Notes: generated by a model not told the origin, from the sequence alone. A DNA stretch of 64,000 bases from Bathynomus jamesi (GCA_023014485.1 JAJOZX010002583.1:558001-622000); one strand, 5' to 3'. Shown: positions 10,661 to 21,280, counted from the stretch's first letter. Made by a program: numbers and translations.

Positions 10661-11060
10661 CAGGGTGGGCCGTAAGTTTCCATACATAGGAAAAATAAAC
10701 ATTTTTTTATGGACAACCATTTTTATTTATATAATATGCTCTACATGGTTGCCATTGTTTTGAAAACACATTTCAATACGTGTTCCCCACTGTTGATGAA
10801 CACGCATTAGCACAGTTGACGTTATGCTTGTAATGGCGTTGGTGATACGTTCCTTTAGATGATTTATGTCTCGTATCTTTTCCTGATACACCATGGCCTT
10901 CAAGTGCCCACAAAGATAGAAATCAAGGGGGGTGAGATCTGGGGATCTGGGAGGCCACGCCGACCAATCCAAGCATCCGGAAACTGCTGATCCAAATACC
11001 GACGCACGTGAAGACCATAATTTAAATTTTCCTATGTATGGAAACTTACGGCCCACCCTG
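10661..11060 (-). mobile_element. Internally deleted DD41D mariner-like element
   Basis: A 400-bp element with terminal inverted repeats starting CAGGGTGGGCCGTAAGTTTC, flanked by TA on both sides within AT-rich repeats. On the minus strand it keeps only the transposase C-terminus: [20 protein letters not shown] and the tail ending NGNHVEHII. It matches the 754-bp copy at 21,865-22,618 but lacks the DDE core, so it is non-autonomous. A W to C change is seen in DFYLWG relative to that copy. Confidence 0.9.
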
Positions 11061-11524
11061 TATATATATATAAAAGAAAAACAATAATTATTTTAACTAA
11101 CTTTACCTAAAGTGTCTATTTACTTTTGCCATTTCCTTTCTTTGAAAGTATCTCTGGAAAAAAAATGTATAATGAGGTAAACTCGAAACAGATGAATCGC
11201 CGAGCCGACAGCAAAGGTTGACCGCAAAGGTCCATTTGGCCTAATTTCATCCCATAACACCTTAGAAAACCTCTCTCGACTACTACTTATTGTACTGAAT
11301 ATTGTTATTATTATAATGAAGTTAAAACAACATAAATATGTACATAAGCATCACGTGATTGTTTTCCAAATTATTTCTAGGCTAAATTAGCCTTTGATTA
11401 AGTAATGAGTTTCCTTATCATATTCCCAATGCAACAATATATATATATATAGGGTGGTGCAAATTACAGTAGTAATAATAAGCTAAATCGGTCTTCCTTC
11501 TCCCCGAATTGTTCATTTTGACAA

Positions 11525-11975
11525 AGATCAAGCTTGTCACCCGCCTTAGACCTACAGTTTAACGTTGAATCCGAACTATTTTTCTTTGCGAGTAGGTTTT
11601 GTGGTATCTTCTCCATAGTCATTATCTCTGTTATTGAAATGAAATGAATGAATGAAAAAATGGAAAGATTTATTATTATTATTATTATTGCGATGATTCC
11701 ACGAAGATTAAACTTATCGCCCCTCCTCTCGAGTTGATCTGATGAAGTGGTGAGTTGGCTTCTTTTACTCTCCACTTCACATAGGTACACCCGGCTCATC
11801 GGGATTATATGTACCAAGAAATTACAATATCACCATCCGGACTCGATCTCTCAACCACCGATCAGCACCCCAGCGTCTTAACCACTAGGATACCTAGGGC
11901 GCCCATTTATCTACCAGCCCAACCAGACATTCATTTTCACAAGCTAAACAGAATTTAATCACACCCCTACGCGAA
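11525..11975 (-). repeat. tRNA-derived SINE-like repeat, fragments
   Basis: Shares the words cttagacctacag (11,540) and cagcgtcttaaccactagga (11,870) with the two copies at 49,545-49,800. On the minus strand the second reads as a Pol III A-box-like TAGTGGTTAAGACGCTGGG followed by a weak B-box-like GAGATCGAGTCC. An ATT repeat (11,670-11,690) interrupts it. The last part (11,915-11,975) resembles the gene X/Y junction at 20,400-20,450, so the SINE is fused to a virus-like fragment. Confidence 0.55.
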
Positions 11976-11984
11976 GCCGAAGAC

Positions 11985-12180
11985 ATGAACCAGAGTTGAG
12001 GATCGAATAGTATGACCGCAAATAATAATAATAATGTAAAATATTGTCGTGATAGAGATTGAAAATGTTGATCAATGTTGCAAAGGGGTGAGGGATATTG
12101 CATAAAGGGGTGGGTTCTAAAATGGGAAAACCGTGAATAGTATGGGCGCAAATATTAATGCAACTATTGTCGTGGTAGAG
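11985..12180. repeat. Dispersed repeat family with TATGGGCGCAAA word
   Basis: Contains agtatgggcgcaaatatt, ttgatcaatgttgcaaaggg and gataTTGCATAAAGGGG-type words shared with 17,947-18,181 and, inverted, 49,960-50,215. No coding content; probably a non-autonomous element. Confidence 0.6.
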
Positions 12181-12296
12181 AATGCAAGTGGCAATACACG
12201 ATGTGAATATTAAATTTACGGAGAGAAGATAAAGACACCATTGGTCAACCAATCAGGACGTCCAAAGCGTGGGCCCGTTATATCGGTGTTACGAAT

Positions 12297-12630
12297 GACC
12301 AGAACTGCACAGCATACTCCAGGGAACCAGGGAATTGTACAGAGAGAGCACAATCTCCTTGTTTCCGCCTCCTAATATAACCCGATCTCTTTTTCTGTTT
12401 GTGGTATTTACTTTACCTATAAGTTCTGTTGCTCGCGAAACAGGCTACCTTCAGAAGAGGAGAACAGTTCCTCTGCGGTTCAGTTCAAGAAAATGGATAG
12501 GCCGAACCTTGCACACTATTTGCGGTGTTTGAATTTTTTTCCCTGGAACCGTAACCACAGATGCATCCTCGGTATGGGATGCATTACTTGTTGAGGTACT
12601 TCTTGTCCTTGTAACTCCCTATCTCTCATG
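12297..12630 (-). repeat. CR1-B scraps (thumb and 3' end)
   Basis: 12,297-12,390 matches the RT thumb DNA at 6,285-6,380 (words ccagaactgcacagcatact and caatctccttg). 12,545-12,625 matches, in inverted orientation, the CR1-B 3' end at 5,785-5,860 (gttacaagg and cccatacc words). Both are short and non-functional. From 12,640 to 13,220 nothing is recognisable. Confidence 0.6.
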
Positions 12631-13231
12631 TACACTTTCCACATTGTGTCCGGCAACTAATACAGAAACTCTTTCCAAAATTATTGTGAAAGAAGCTTTA
12701 TGCAAAAGTGTAATGAAAAAAGAACAGCTTCAGAGTTCATTCACACCATGCGTACACTTATCTCGTGTACACAGTTAGTGGAAAATAAAACGCACCAATG
12801 AAACTCTAGACTCATTTAAAGTAACCTAAAGTAAGCATATATCATCTCTCAATTTCGTACAATTTTTTCTACAACGCATTCTTTCATCTCTCCTTGGACT
12901 ATCTCGTGATAGGAGGCCGTTCTCTGCGCCCAGATGATGTATTGACCCGTGGCACGGATGCCACGTAAAACTGTAGATCTCCTTCGTCAAATGACCTTAG
13001 ATATTGCGAAGGGAGTTAAACAGCCCACATCAATCAATCGACAGAATGCACTGACGACGCAACGTCGTATACATCCGGTTACAACAACCAAATATGAATT
13101 ATATGACAACCAAACCTAATGGTTACTTTGATTACGACACAACTGGATTGAAGTTTGTAACCCAACCACGGTTAGTGAATTAACTTTTGGATTAACCTTT
13201 TGGACTATTTGTGCAAATTATTTTTTATTGC

Positions 13232-13300
13232 GTACGTACGTATATATATATATGTATGTATGTATGTATGTAGGTATGTATGTACGTATATATGTATGTG
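13232..13300. repeat. (TATG)n and TACG microsatellite
   Basis: Tetranucleotide TATG repeats with TACG variants following a short AT tract. 13,300-13,520 is AT-rich without features. Confidence 0.9.
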
Positions 13301-13524
13301 CAGCAGTTATACGAGTACATTTTATGCATAAGAGACAGATTTGTGGCTGAAGAAATGCTAATAATTTTTAACTAAACGTAACTATCGTACGCAATACGAT
13401 ATTTCTGTGACCCTTCTAAACTATTTTCTGTTCTCATATATATAAATGATTTTGTCATAAATAATTTCTACAAATAAATTATATTAACATAGTGATGGTA
13501 TGCATTGTACAAATTATACCTTTG

Positions 13525-13660
13525 TTGCGAGTTATCATTTAAACTAAACATGCTTCTAAAATCGACATCGTTGAACCCGTGTAAGAACTTGAAAACTTCG
13601 ATGAGTTGACCACGCAGCCTCCAAGTTTCCAGCGAAACAATAGGATGCCCATTTATCTAC
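13525..13660 (-). repeat. CR1-B thumb fragment fused to SINE piece
   Basis: 13,525-13,638 matches 6,051-6,168 (words aaactaaacatgcttctaaa and gaccacgcagcctcc). It joins directly to a SINE word, cccatttatctaccaacc, at about 13,648, and then to the virus-like gene X copy. Confidence 0.65.
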
Positions 13661-14258
13661 CAACCAACCAGACATTTTCATGCATTTTCATGAACTAAAC
13701 AAATTTTATATTTTATTCACACTCCGGCACACTATTTGAGGGAAACATGTGCCCATATTTTTCATTTTTACCTAGCAAACGATACTCGTCTCTAAATTCT
13801 ATTAAATACTAACGCAGACCATTAGCCACAACCTCACTACAAACCTCGTTATGATATATATTAATGTAGTGGTAAAAATACTTAAGCTTCTCCCTGATGA
13901 TAAGATTTACATTCTCAGTCGCAGGGTACGAGTACTCGGTATGATGCAACATGACATAATATCGCTTGTCGCACCACTCATCAACAAGACTCACTAACCA
14001 TATCCGTTGCTTCTCTTCTGCGCGTGTTGTTTCTTCTACTTTACGGTATATGTAAGCTTTTATAAAGTTTAGTCCTACAACATAGTTCACTACATCACTT
14101 GTACGACGAAATCCTGCACTGCTCTCGCCAGAATAGCCGTAAAGTATTTGTACCTCTTGTTCCTTCGCATGGTTCAATGTAGCCTTAAAAGCATCAAAGG
14201 ATGGTAGACTAGGGGTCTTTTAGTGTTCACCACATCTTCACACTTTACCGAATTTCTG
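13661..14258 (-). pseudogene. Second copy of orphan virus-like gene X, truncated
   Basis: Minus-strand frame 14,177-13,809 (122 codons) is clearly homologous to gene X at 20,440-21,084. Shared blocks include VQILYGYSGES, FIKAYIYRKV, SLVDEWCDKRYYVMLHHTEY and LKYFYHYINIYHNEV. The frame stays open across the place where gene X carries an in-frame stop, which reads as Lys here. DNA similarity extends to 14,258 and 13,670, beyond the frame, so N- and C-terminal ends are present but frameshifted. Function unknown. Conserved coding between two diverged copies argues that this was a real protein. Confidence 0.7.
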
Positions 14259-14469
14259 AAAAACTCCTCTCTGTTGCTGCTAGCATTAGAACAAGTAAAG
14301 TTAAACCAAGGTTTTTTCCCCATTAGTAGTAGTAGGAATAGAATATGGAATGTATAAAATTAACAATATCTTGTTAAAATGTCTCGCTTTTAATCAATGC
14401 TTGTTAACCATGTGCTAATCTCTTTATTTCTCCGTTCCGTTGTACATCTGTATATATTTTCGTCACTCG

Positions 14470-14610
14470 CCTTCTCCATTCCCCAACGAGGTGTACTGCT
14501 GAGTACATGAAAGGACTTGGAAACATTTCTTCTTTTCCTTTGTAGTTTGCATCATTCATTCATTTCATGTGTTTAAGTGTGAAATTCACCCTAAACAAAA
14601 GTAAGTTAGG
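14470..14610 (+). repeat. LINE-type 3' end with conserved hairpin
   Basis: Matches 56,057-56,175: a short hairpin (GTGTAC, loop, GTACAT) then GAAAGGACTTGG, a T/C-rich stretch and CATTCATTCATTTCA. A partial GTTAG/GGTTAG run (14,605-14,630) follows. It probably is the 3' untranslated end of a non-LTR retroelement. Confidence 0.5.
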
Positions 14611-14665
14611 TTAGGTTCAGTTAAGTTATGTTAAGAATTAGGCATTTCCTTAAGATAATATTGGT

Positions 14666-14944
14666 ATGTCTACGATATTCGATCCCTGTACCTTTGTTTC
14701 TTCCACAATGATCTCACAAGATGGAATTCCAATTTATTACTTCCATGCTGGATGCAACATCTTCCCAGTTTATACCTTTGGTGTGAAAATTAAAAATTTC
14801 GAATTTGCTTCTTTCTGTTGTTCGTGTTCTTTCCTTTCTTCTTGCTTTTATATTGGATGTTATTTCAATAATGTTTTTATCCGATATTATAGTTGGGGAT
14901 ATCTCTACGTTATCTATTAGGTTGCTGTTGTTTGTGATCACCAA
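14666..14944 (-). pseudogene. LINE family E endonuclease fragment
   Basis: The 76-codon minus-strand frame 14,944-14,714 (ISPTIISDKNIIEITSNI, EIFNFHTKGINWED) is homologous to the endonuclease end of LINE E at 56,330-56,560 (ITPTIISDHNLIEISTNM). SDKN and SDHN correspond to the catalytic SDH block; here His is replaced by Lys. Orphan fragment. Confidence 0.75.
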
Positions 14945-15017
14945 ATCTATGCAGTTGTTTTTCTTGTGTGTACTGTTATTTCTTGTGTTAACATAAATTC
15001 ATCAGCCAGAGCTATTA

Positions 15018-15022
<5 letters not shown>

Positions 15023-15070
<48 letters not shown>
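15023..15070. repeat. (TA)n microsatellite
   Basis: Long TA run. 15,071-15,711 contains no recognisable gene or repeat. Confidence 0.95.
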
Positions 15071-15072
<2 letters not shown>

Positions 15073-15711
15073 ATCTGGAGAAGTTACGCTAATGTTACAC
15101 ATCGAATTCAGTGTTACAAAAACGTTTCGTTCAAATGCCTAACTGACATACAACTTGTATGTAAAATTTAACAGTGATAGGATCACTCAAGAATTGAATA
15201 CTATAAAAGTGGGATTTGTAAGAGAAGACCTACTCTCTCCTTCACCAGCTCAATACTCCTCTAAAGAAACTTAACTCCTTTCATTTGAGAATAAAGTTAT
15301 CACAGTAAGAATTCATTTCTACGTCCTATCCTTTAAAGACAACATTAATAAATAGGACTGAAAACCTTAAGGACCACAGAGTGAAGCGCTTTCAGATAAC
15401 AGAGCTCGAAAGATGAAGAACTATCAAACCTCAAATGATTAATTGGTTTTAATACGTAACAAAAAGCAAGTTTAAAGTTAACTAAACATTATGTAAGCTT
15501 AAGTTTTAAACTGACTTAATATCAGTTTTGAAGAAAACTTACGCCTTTGTTTAACTATGAACAGAGAAGTGCGTAAAACCTTGAAATCGTAGTATCAAAA
15601 TTATTATGATTTTTTTGTAACTTTTATAATGGGCTATCTCACGCTTATTCTTTCTCCTAGAAATTAACAGGTGGTAAGATATTAATAAATTCATTCATTT
15701 GAATTATCTGT

Positions 15712-15840
15712 CCTAAGCTCCGCCCACTGTATGGTCGGTCACGTAACTCCTGCTACTACCTGGGCATATCTCTACCCCTGCGTGCTCAGTTGAACGCTGC
15801 AAGCCGTGGATCTCAGACGTGTATTTGAAGAAATTTTTAG
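15712..15840 (+). repeat. Inverted fragment of gene X leader and start
   Basis: Plus-strand match to the minus-strand sequence at 21,165-21,040: words cctaagctcc, tcacgtaactcctgc, catatctct and gtgctcag, then the degenerate start of gene X. It shows that the region upstream of gene X is itself repeated in the genome. The start codon is lost here. Confidence 0.65.
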
Positions 15841-15990
15841 TAACCCACGAGCTCTTATTTAAATAAAATATGACTTTAATTTTTAATATTTTCTGCCTTA
15901 CAGTTTTAAAATTATTTTATTCTCACATTGAAATAAACAGCCGATACACATTGAAACGTTTTTAAACGTATAGTATACGTTTAAAAACAT

Positions 15991-16555
15991 GTGTGTATGT
16001 ATGACAACTTACAATTCATCCAATTCCCCCATACTATTCAGTTTGAAAATCTTCAGTTATTAGCTTTTCATTGGCTTGACATTGGTAATTTAGAAATGGA
16101 ATTAGTTGACTTCCAAGAAAGTGCAGTATGGAAGACTAAATTTATTGATCTTAATCTGAAGTTACAAGAAAAGTTATTGGAGTCGTCAATTTTGGGTGTA
16201 ACCAGAGAACAACAATCAATAGAAAGAGTAGAGAATCTTATTCTTGCAGAATGGAACTCTTTACCAAATTCTTTTGCATCAATGAAAAGGCTAGCATTAG
16301 CTCTGCTAACAATGTTTGGTTCATCTTATTCATGTGAACAGTTGTTTTCCTCCATGAATTTCGTCAGATATGAGTGCTGCAAGTGTGAGACTAAAGACAA
16401 CTAAATATAAATCTCGGATCAAAACATTAGCAGCTAAAATACAAGTTTCTCACTAAAAATAGTAAGTAAATAAATTATTGTGACCCAATTTCGTTTTTTT
16501 TTTAAATCAAAAGTAACAAAAATGACACACCAGCAAAAAAGGTTCGCCAACACTG
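15991..16555 (+). pseudogene. hAT transposase C-terminus with 3' terminal repeat
   Basis: 137-codon plus-strand frame with a hAT dimerisation region: MKRLALALLTMFGSSYSCEQ and LFSSMNFVR. It ends prematurely after CCKCETKDN. About 150 bp downstream the sequence ends in ggttcgccaacactg, a typical hAT terminal repeat (CAGTGTTGGCGAACC on the other strand) at 16,541-16,555. The 5' end is not found, so this is a 3' half. It is inserted in the transposase fragment of another hAT that starts at 16,556. Confidence 0.75.
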
Positions 16556-16870
16556 GTATAGGGTGTAGATTTCCACATTTCACCCAAAACGTCCCATTTT
16601 CCCAGTGCTTGTTGCAGAGAAGCTTGTGGTAAGATTTCTTTCCAGAATTTGTAAGCCTCTTCAAAGTAAGCGTATTTATCCTGTGGTTTATCTCTTATAT
16701 GTTTAGGTATTAAAAAACCAAACCGAAAGGCCTGTTATGTGTGTTTACTGAATCTACGTTCCAGGTTTTGCAATGTATTGTCGAGAAGCTGTATGAATAT
16801 GGTTGTTCTCTGGAATAACTGAGCATCCTGTTTAGCGACATTAGACCTGTTGGTTTGCATAGACAACGTC

Positions 16871-17465
16871 CAGAGATGGGCAGTAACGCGTTACATGTAA
16901 CGACGTTACGTAACGAACGTTACAAAAGTAACGAGTAACGGTAACGCCTGAAAGATTTTGAAATGTATCAATGTAACGGTAACGCTTTGCAAATTTTTTA
17001 TCAATGTAACGGATTTTTTCGTTACTCGTTACTCGAATTTGATAACATTGCCATTCCATTCCTGAGGACTATTAAATGCAGTTCACTATTCCGTGTTAGT
17101 GGCAACAACTAAATTTATATTTTCTAGGTCTCTTCATCTTTCCCAAAAATCATTGAGGTGCAAATTATTGTGCAATATATCGTTCTTAAGAGAACAACAT
17201 TTATATAGTCAATAATAGTAGCTATTATAATTTATATGGTATGGCTGCCATTTGTAAGTTTATCTGTAGTTTCAAAATACGTGTGAAGGCACATAAACAA
17301 ATATCAAATGTAACTAGTTACTTTAACGTCGTTACATGTATCGAGTAACGGTAACGCTTTAAGGATTTTCAAAAGTAACGATGTAACGGTAACGCCGAGT
17401 ACATTTTCGACGTGTAACGAGTAACGGTAACGCCGCCCAATTTAATGTAACGGTGCCCATCACTG
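16871..17465. mobile_element. hAT MITE with GTAACG subterminal repeats
   Basis: 595-bp non-coding element. Ends are CAGAGATGGGCAGTAACG and, at the right, GTGCCCATCACTG. Many copies of GTAACG/CGTTAC fill both flanks. Flanking 8-mers acaacgtc (16,863-16,870) and acatcgtc (17,466-17,473) match at 7 of 8 positions, as expected for an aged 8-bp target duplication. It interrupts the transposase fragment around it. Confidence 0.9.
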
Positions 17466-17635
17466 ACATCGTCTAGGTGTAATAGATGTGTCACAACTCT
17501 TAGCCGACCGTTCCATTATACTACGGGAGACATCTTTAGCATTTTCCCGGCAAATGCGCAGTGCTTGCATGACTGATAAAATCATTTCGATAGCTCCAAG
17601 TATGTCCTGAAAAAAAACATTCTAGCATAAAAACC

Positions 17636-17740
<105 letters not shown>

Positions 17741-17946
17741 AAAAGATTGTTTACTATTTGAGTAAGGCCTATTTGCAATTGAATACCGAACTTGATTTTT
17801 CATCTGTAGCTTAACATTACGTGGATGTATCCGAGTAGTTAACACTACAGAAGCATGGAGTGATATAACAAACTGAGGATCCTGCATCGCCAGATACAAA
17901 CCGCTAGCCATGGAGGACTTTTTATCATATTCCCATTGTGAGATCT

Positions 17947-18181
17947 GCAGTAGTATGGGCGCAAAAGGTTAGAGTACAATGCAAGTGCAAACGTTGATCA
18001 ATGTTGCAAAGGGGAATGTTGCAAGAGGTTATGCAACAAAGGGGAATGGGCTATGCAACTATGGGGGAGGGGTTATCCCCAAGCTGCAATGAAGGGGAAC
18101 TCCCCCAGCATGCTGAGGGAGTCCATCTGACCTCTTTGGGGGAGAAGCCGGGACGGCCTCATCCCCCAAAGGGGTATACCT
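17947..18181. repeat. Dispersed repeat, TATGGGCGCAAA family
   Basis: Starts with gtatgggcgcaaaaggttag, contains ttgcaaaggggaatg, and ends in a C/G-rich part with words aactcccccagc and gacggcctcatcccccaaa. The same order is found inverted at 49,960-50,215. No open frame of interest. Confidence 0.7.
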
Positions 18182-18229
18182 AACCTAAGAGAGAGAGGAG
18201 AAGAGAGGAGTGTTCACTTGGCTCCTGCC

Positions 18230-18590
18230 AGACGCATATTGAGAGTTCATCCGAGCGCCCGCTGTCTTATAAGTTCCTAATCAGCCAGTTGGCTTAGAAG
18301 GCTTCTTAGAAGACGTAAATGGCTTGTTCAGGTGTACATTATTAGGGTTCAGTTGCCAGATTGCGCTATTTAATTAATTAAAGCATATATTCTCGGCAGT
18401 TGGCTTTCCGCCAGTTGGCATAATCCGCCAGTAGGCTTAACCAGCCAGTTGACGTAGAATACCTAGAAGGCAGTTGTGTATATTATCTTTTCAGCTGCCA
18501 GATTGCGCTATTCAGATATTTTTGACAGTTTGCTTAGAAATCCGTCAGTCGGTTTAGAAGGCAGCCATTTGGTATTCATACAATTAAATA
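18230..18590. repeat. Locally repeated CCAGTTGGC-type words
   Basis: At least five imperfect copies of a word like gccagttggcttagaagg, plus two copies of gctgccagattgcgctatt-like sequence (18,350 and 18,490). Looks like a decayed minisatellite. No coding signal. Confidence 0.55.
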
Positions 18591-18599
18591 ATAATATCG

Positions 18600-18846
18600 T
18601 TTATATATACAACCAAAATAATTAAATAAAACATCATTACATCATTCTGCTTATTTAGACGAATTATTGGAATCAATTTCACGAAATATATAGAAAATAA
18701 ATATACAATCCTGTACAAACGATGGAATATATGCAATAAAAATTAATAATAATATAAGAAATACGAACGAGGATATATATATATATAATCAAAAATAATA
18801 ATATACAAAACGATGTAGTATAACAATCAATATAACAGTACAGGAG

Positions 18847-18885
<39 letters not shown>

Positions 18886-18991
18886 GTTATATTAAATAAT
18901 TAAATATATTGAAAATAATATTGAAAATAAAAAATAATAATATACAAAAAGAAGGAATATAAGCATCAACATATTAGTACAAGAAAAAAAG

Positions 18992-19022
<31 letters not shown>

Positions 19023-19028
19023 ATTATA
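18600..19028. repeat. AT-rich sequence with ~150-bp duplication
   Basis: Two related blocks (about 18,790-18,925 and 18,935-19,060) each contain aataataatatacaaaa, an (AT)n tract, a CACA tract and ttatattaaataattaaata. It forms the downstream flank of gene W. Confidence 0.7.
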
Positions 19029-19445
19029 TTAAATAATTAAATATAGTGAAAATAAATATACATCAAAATACTTTGTTCTACTGCGCTTAACTGAAACACT
19101 AAACTCACACGTAATCGAGTCTACAGTCACATCATTATTGCTTTGCACTACGCGGTAAATACAGCTTAACATTATTTCACCGCTCAAGTTATACGGATAC
19201 CTATACTCGATATAAATGGCCTTCATATCGTTCAATACTATTTTTGTGCCCACTTTACATTCGGTTGGTAAGTTATCTTTAAACACAGTAAACACAGCTA
19301 GAATACACTCAAAAGCACGCACAAAGAGGGTATCGTTAGCCATCACATCATTATTAAATACAAGTTTATAAACACTCCTTTCCAATCGAGGGTTTTTTCT
19401 TACCGTCCCTAGCTTTTCAATCGTGAACTCTTCTTCACTGTGCAT
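19029..19445 (-). CDS. Orphan virus-like gene W
   Basis: 138 codons on the minus strand, starting ATG at 19,445 (MHSEEEFTIEKLGTVRKN). The start overlaps the end of gene Z by 11 bp in another frame, the tight packing typical of viruses and virus-like elements. The protein has no motif I recognise. Its second half alternates in a way that suggests beta strands (TKIVLNDMKAIYIEYRYPY, DSITCEFSVSVKRSRTKYF). The last dozen residues run into AT-rich sequence and may not be original. No internal stop. By position it belongs with X, Y and Z near the Polinton-like polymerase. A structural (virion) protein is possible but only a guess. Confidence 0.55.
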   Translation of the reverse strand: MHSEEEFTIEKLGTVRKNPRLERSVYKLVFNNDVMANDTLFVRAFECILAVFTVFKDNLPTECKVGTKIVLNDMKAIYIEYRYPYNLSGEIMLSCIYRVVQSNNDVTVDSITCEFSVSVKRSRTKYFDVYLFSLYLII

Positions 19446-19998
19446 AGCGGCAATTGAAATAATCTTCCAAGTCGTAACGACAGCTACTCATTATACAGAG
19501 ATACAACTCTTCAGGGTGAACAGTGTAGGCGAGCTCTGCCCTGTACCGCTCAAGTCCTTTGTACCAAAGTTCGGGATATTTCGAAGAGTCTAAACCTTTT
19601 AAATAAGCATCCAGCTCTAGACCATTCTCGCCTTGTTCATTCCTACATTCGATAAATCCGTCGAGCAGAGCTGTGTATGCGTATTCAAGAACCGTGTCAA
19701 AATAAATCATATCCGTAACACGAGCGTCTAATATAGTCTTCAGCTTGCGGAATCCGACGATTTCAAACATTCTGTCGAGGATGAATCGGTTTCGCGTAGG
19801 GACAAGAACGTTATTATCAGATGCATTCTTCCACATCAGTCGTATATCAATGCATGGCTGATCGTTATTTATACACAACGTACAAACAACGGCATATGAG
19901 AGGGCATCACTAATCTGTTCTCTTCTTGTACCTACACCTGCAGGCATTTTATAACGGGGTTCACCCGACTTCTCAACTATTACGAAGATCCTATTCAT
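19435..19998 (-). CDS. Orphan virus-like gene Z
   Basis: 187 codons, minus strand, from ATG at 19,998 (MNRIFVIVEKSGEPRYKMPA). It ends at TGA 19,435, inside the start of W. No known domain recognised. The composition is that of a folded soluble protein, with acidic and aromatic residues and cysteines such as AVVCTLCINNDQPC; there is no signal peptide or membrane segment. The frame stays open about 45 codons upstream of the Met in degenerate sequence, so the true start could be earlier. Intact in this copy. Function unknown. Confidence 0.6.
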   Translation of the reverse strand: MNRIFVIVEKSGEPRYKMPAGVGTRREQISDALSYAVVCTLCINNDQPCIDIRLMWKNASDNNVLVPTRNRFILDRMFEIVGFRKLKTILDARVTDMIYFDTVLEYAYTALLDGFIECRNEQGENGLELDAYLKGLDSSKYPELWYKGLERYRAELAYTVHPEELYLCIMSSCRYDLEDYFNCRYAQ

Positions 19999-19999
19999 C

Positions 20000-20438
20000 T
20001 CCTCAACACTTAAATAAATAACATTACGTTTACCAGAGTTTGCTTTCCTGCAAATCGTTTCAAGTACATATCGGTTTCACGCCTAAACACGCGCAATGAC
20101 TTCGTCACGGACACATCGTACGCGGCATTGAGCATGCTTCTCAAAGGAAGTTCCATCGTATTCGAAGAGTGCACGTCCAGTCGGTTCAAGCTCTGAGATG
20201 ACTATGAGCAACGGGTGGGCGGATTGGTTCGACGGGAGGAGCGAGTCACATCATAAGCTGATGAAACGTGTACGACGCTGTTCCGACGTGAATACTTGTA
20301 TCCCATTATACTGGGTAGGTGTTTTGAGAAATTTTCCGATACATGAATCAATGTCGGTTTTAATGTTTTATCGCTCCCACTCCCCAGAACACGCACCAGA
20401 CATTTTCGCTTAGGGGGAATTTCACGAACTAAACGCAT
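20000..20438 (-). pseudogene. Orphan virus-like gene Y, frameshifted
   Basis: Starts at ATG 20,438 (MRLVREIPPKRKCLVRVLG), one base after the stop of gene X, again tight packing. Open to 20,202 (TNPPTRCS), after which coding-like sequence continues in other frames (ISELEPTGRALFEYDGTSF; then LRSMLNAAYDVSVTKSLRVF) down to about 20,020. At least two frameshifts are therefore likely. The N-terminus is basic (PPKRK). No domain recognised. Confidence 0.5.
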
Positions 20439-20439
20439 T

Positions 20440-21084
20440 TTATTCACAAACCGGTGCACTATTTGAGAGAAACATGTTAGCGCATTTTTCCTTTTTGTTT
20501 AACAAGCGATACTCGTCTTTAAATTTTATCAAAAACTCACACAGGCCTTTAGCCACAACCTCACTGCGAACCTCGTCATGACATATATGAATGTAGTGGT
20601 AAAAGTACTTTAGATTGTCCATGATGACAAGGTTTACATTCTCAGCCGCAGGGTACACGTACTCGGTATGATGCAGCATGACATAATACCGCCTGTCACA
20701 CCACTCATCAACAAGACACATTATCAATATCCATTGCTACTCTTCTGCAAGCGTTGTTTCTTTCACCTCACGGTGTATGTACGCTTTTATACAGTTTAGC
20801 CCTACAACGTAGTCCATTACATCGTTTGTGCCGCGAAATCCGGCAATACTCTCGCTAGAATATCCATAGAGTATTTGAACATCTTGTTCCCTCGCGCGAT
20901 TCAATGTATCCTTAAAAGTCTCAAAGGAAGGGGGGGTAGGCAGTCTTTCAGTATTCACCACATCTTCCGACTTCACCGAATACCACTTCATAAACGTCGA
21001 ACACGCAATATCAAAAGTAGCCATCACTATTTTTCGTCTGCGTGAGAAAATACGCGTCTGAGCAACAGGGTTTGCAGCGGCCAT
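20440..21084 (-). pseudogene. Orphan virus-like gene X, one in-frame stop
   Basis: About 213 residues on the minus strand, from ATG at 21,084 to TAA at 20,440, interrupted only by one in-frame TAG at 20,737-20,739. Blocks: TRIFSRRRKIVMATFDIACS (basic N-terminus), VQILYGYSSESIAGF, NCIKAYIHREVKET, CLVDEWCDRRYYVMLHHTEY, LKYFYHYIHICHDEVRSEVV. A second diverged copy at 13,661-14,258 lacks the stop, and conservation follows the reading frame, so this is a genuine former gene. It is rich in Tyr, His and Cys. No known family recognised. Its leader (21,085-21,165) is repeated at 15,712. Confidence 0.6.
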
Positions 21085-21241
21085 CTGAGCACGTAGGGAT
21101 AGAGATATGTTCAGGTAGTGGCAGGAGTCACGTGACCAATCTTACAGTGGGAGGAGCTTAGGATTGTACACAAGTACGCACAGGAGAAAATGAAACCCTA
21201 ATTGAAACAAATATACGTAATAAATAAACATATCGTTAGCA

Positions 21242-21280
<39 letters not shown>

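Noticed and set aside
11464..11817. 117-codon minus-strand ORF
   Set aside because: Runs through ATT repeats and SINE-like sequence, and no domain is visible.
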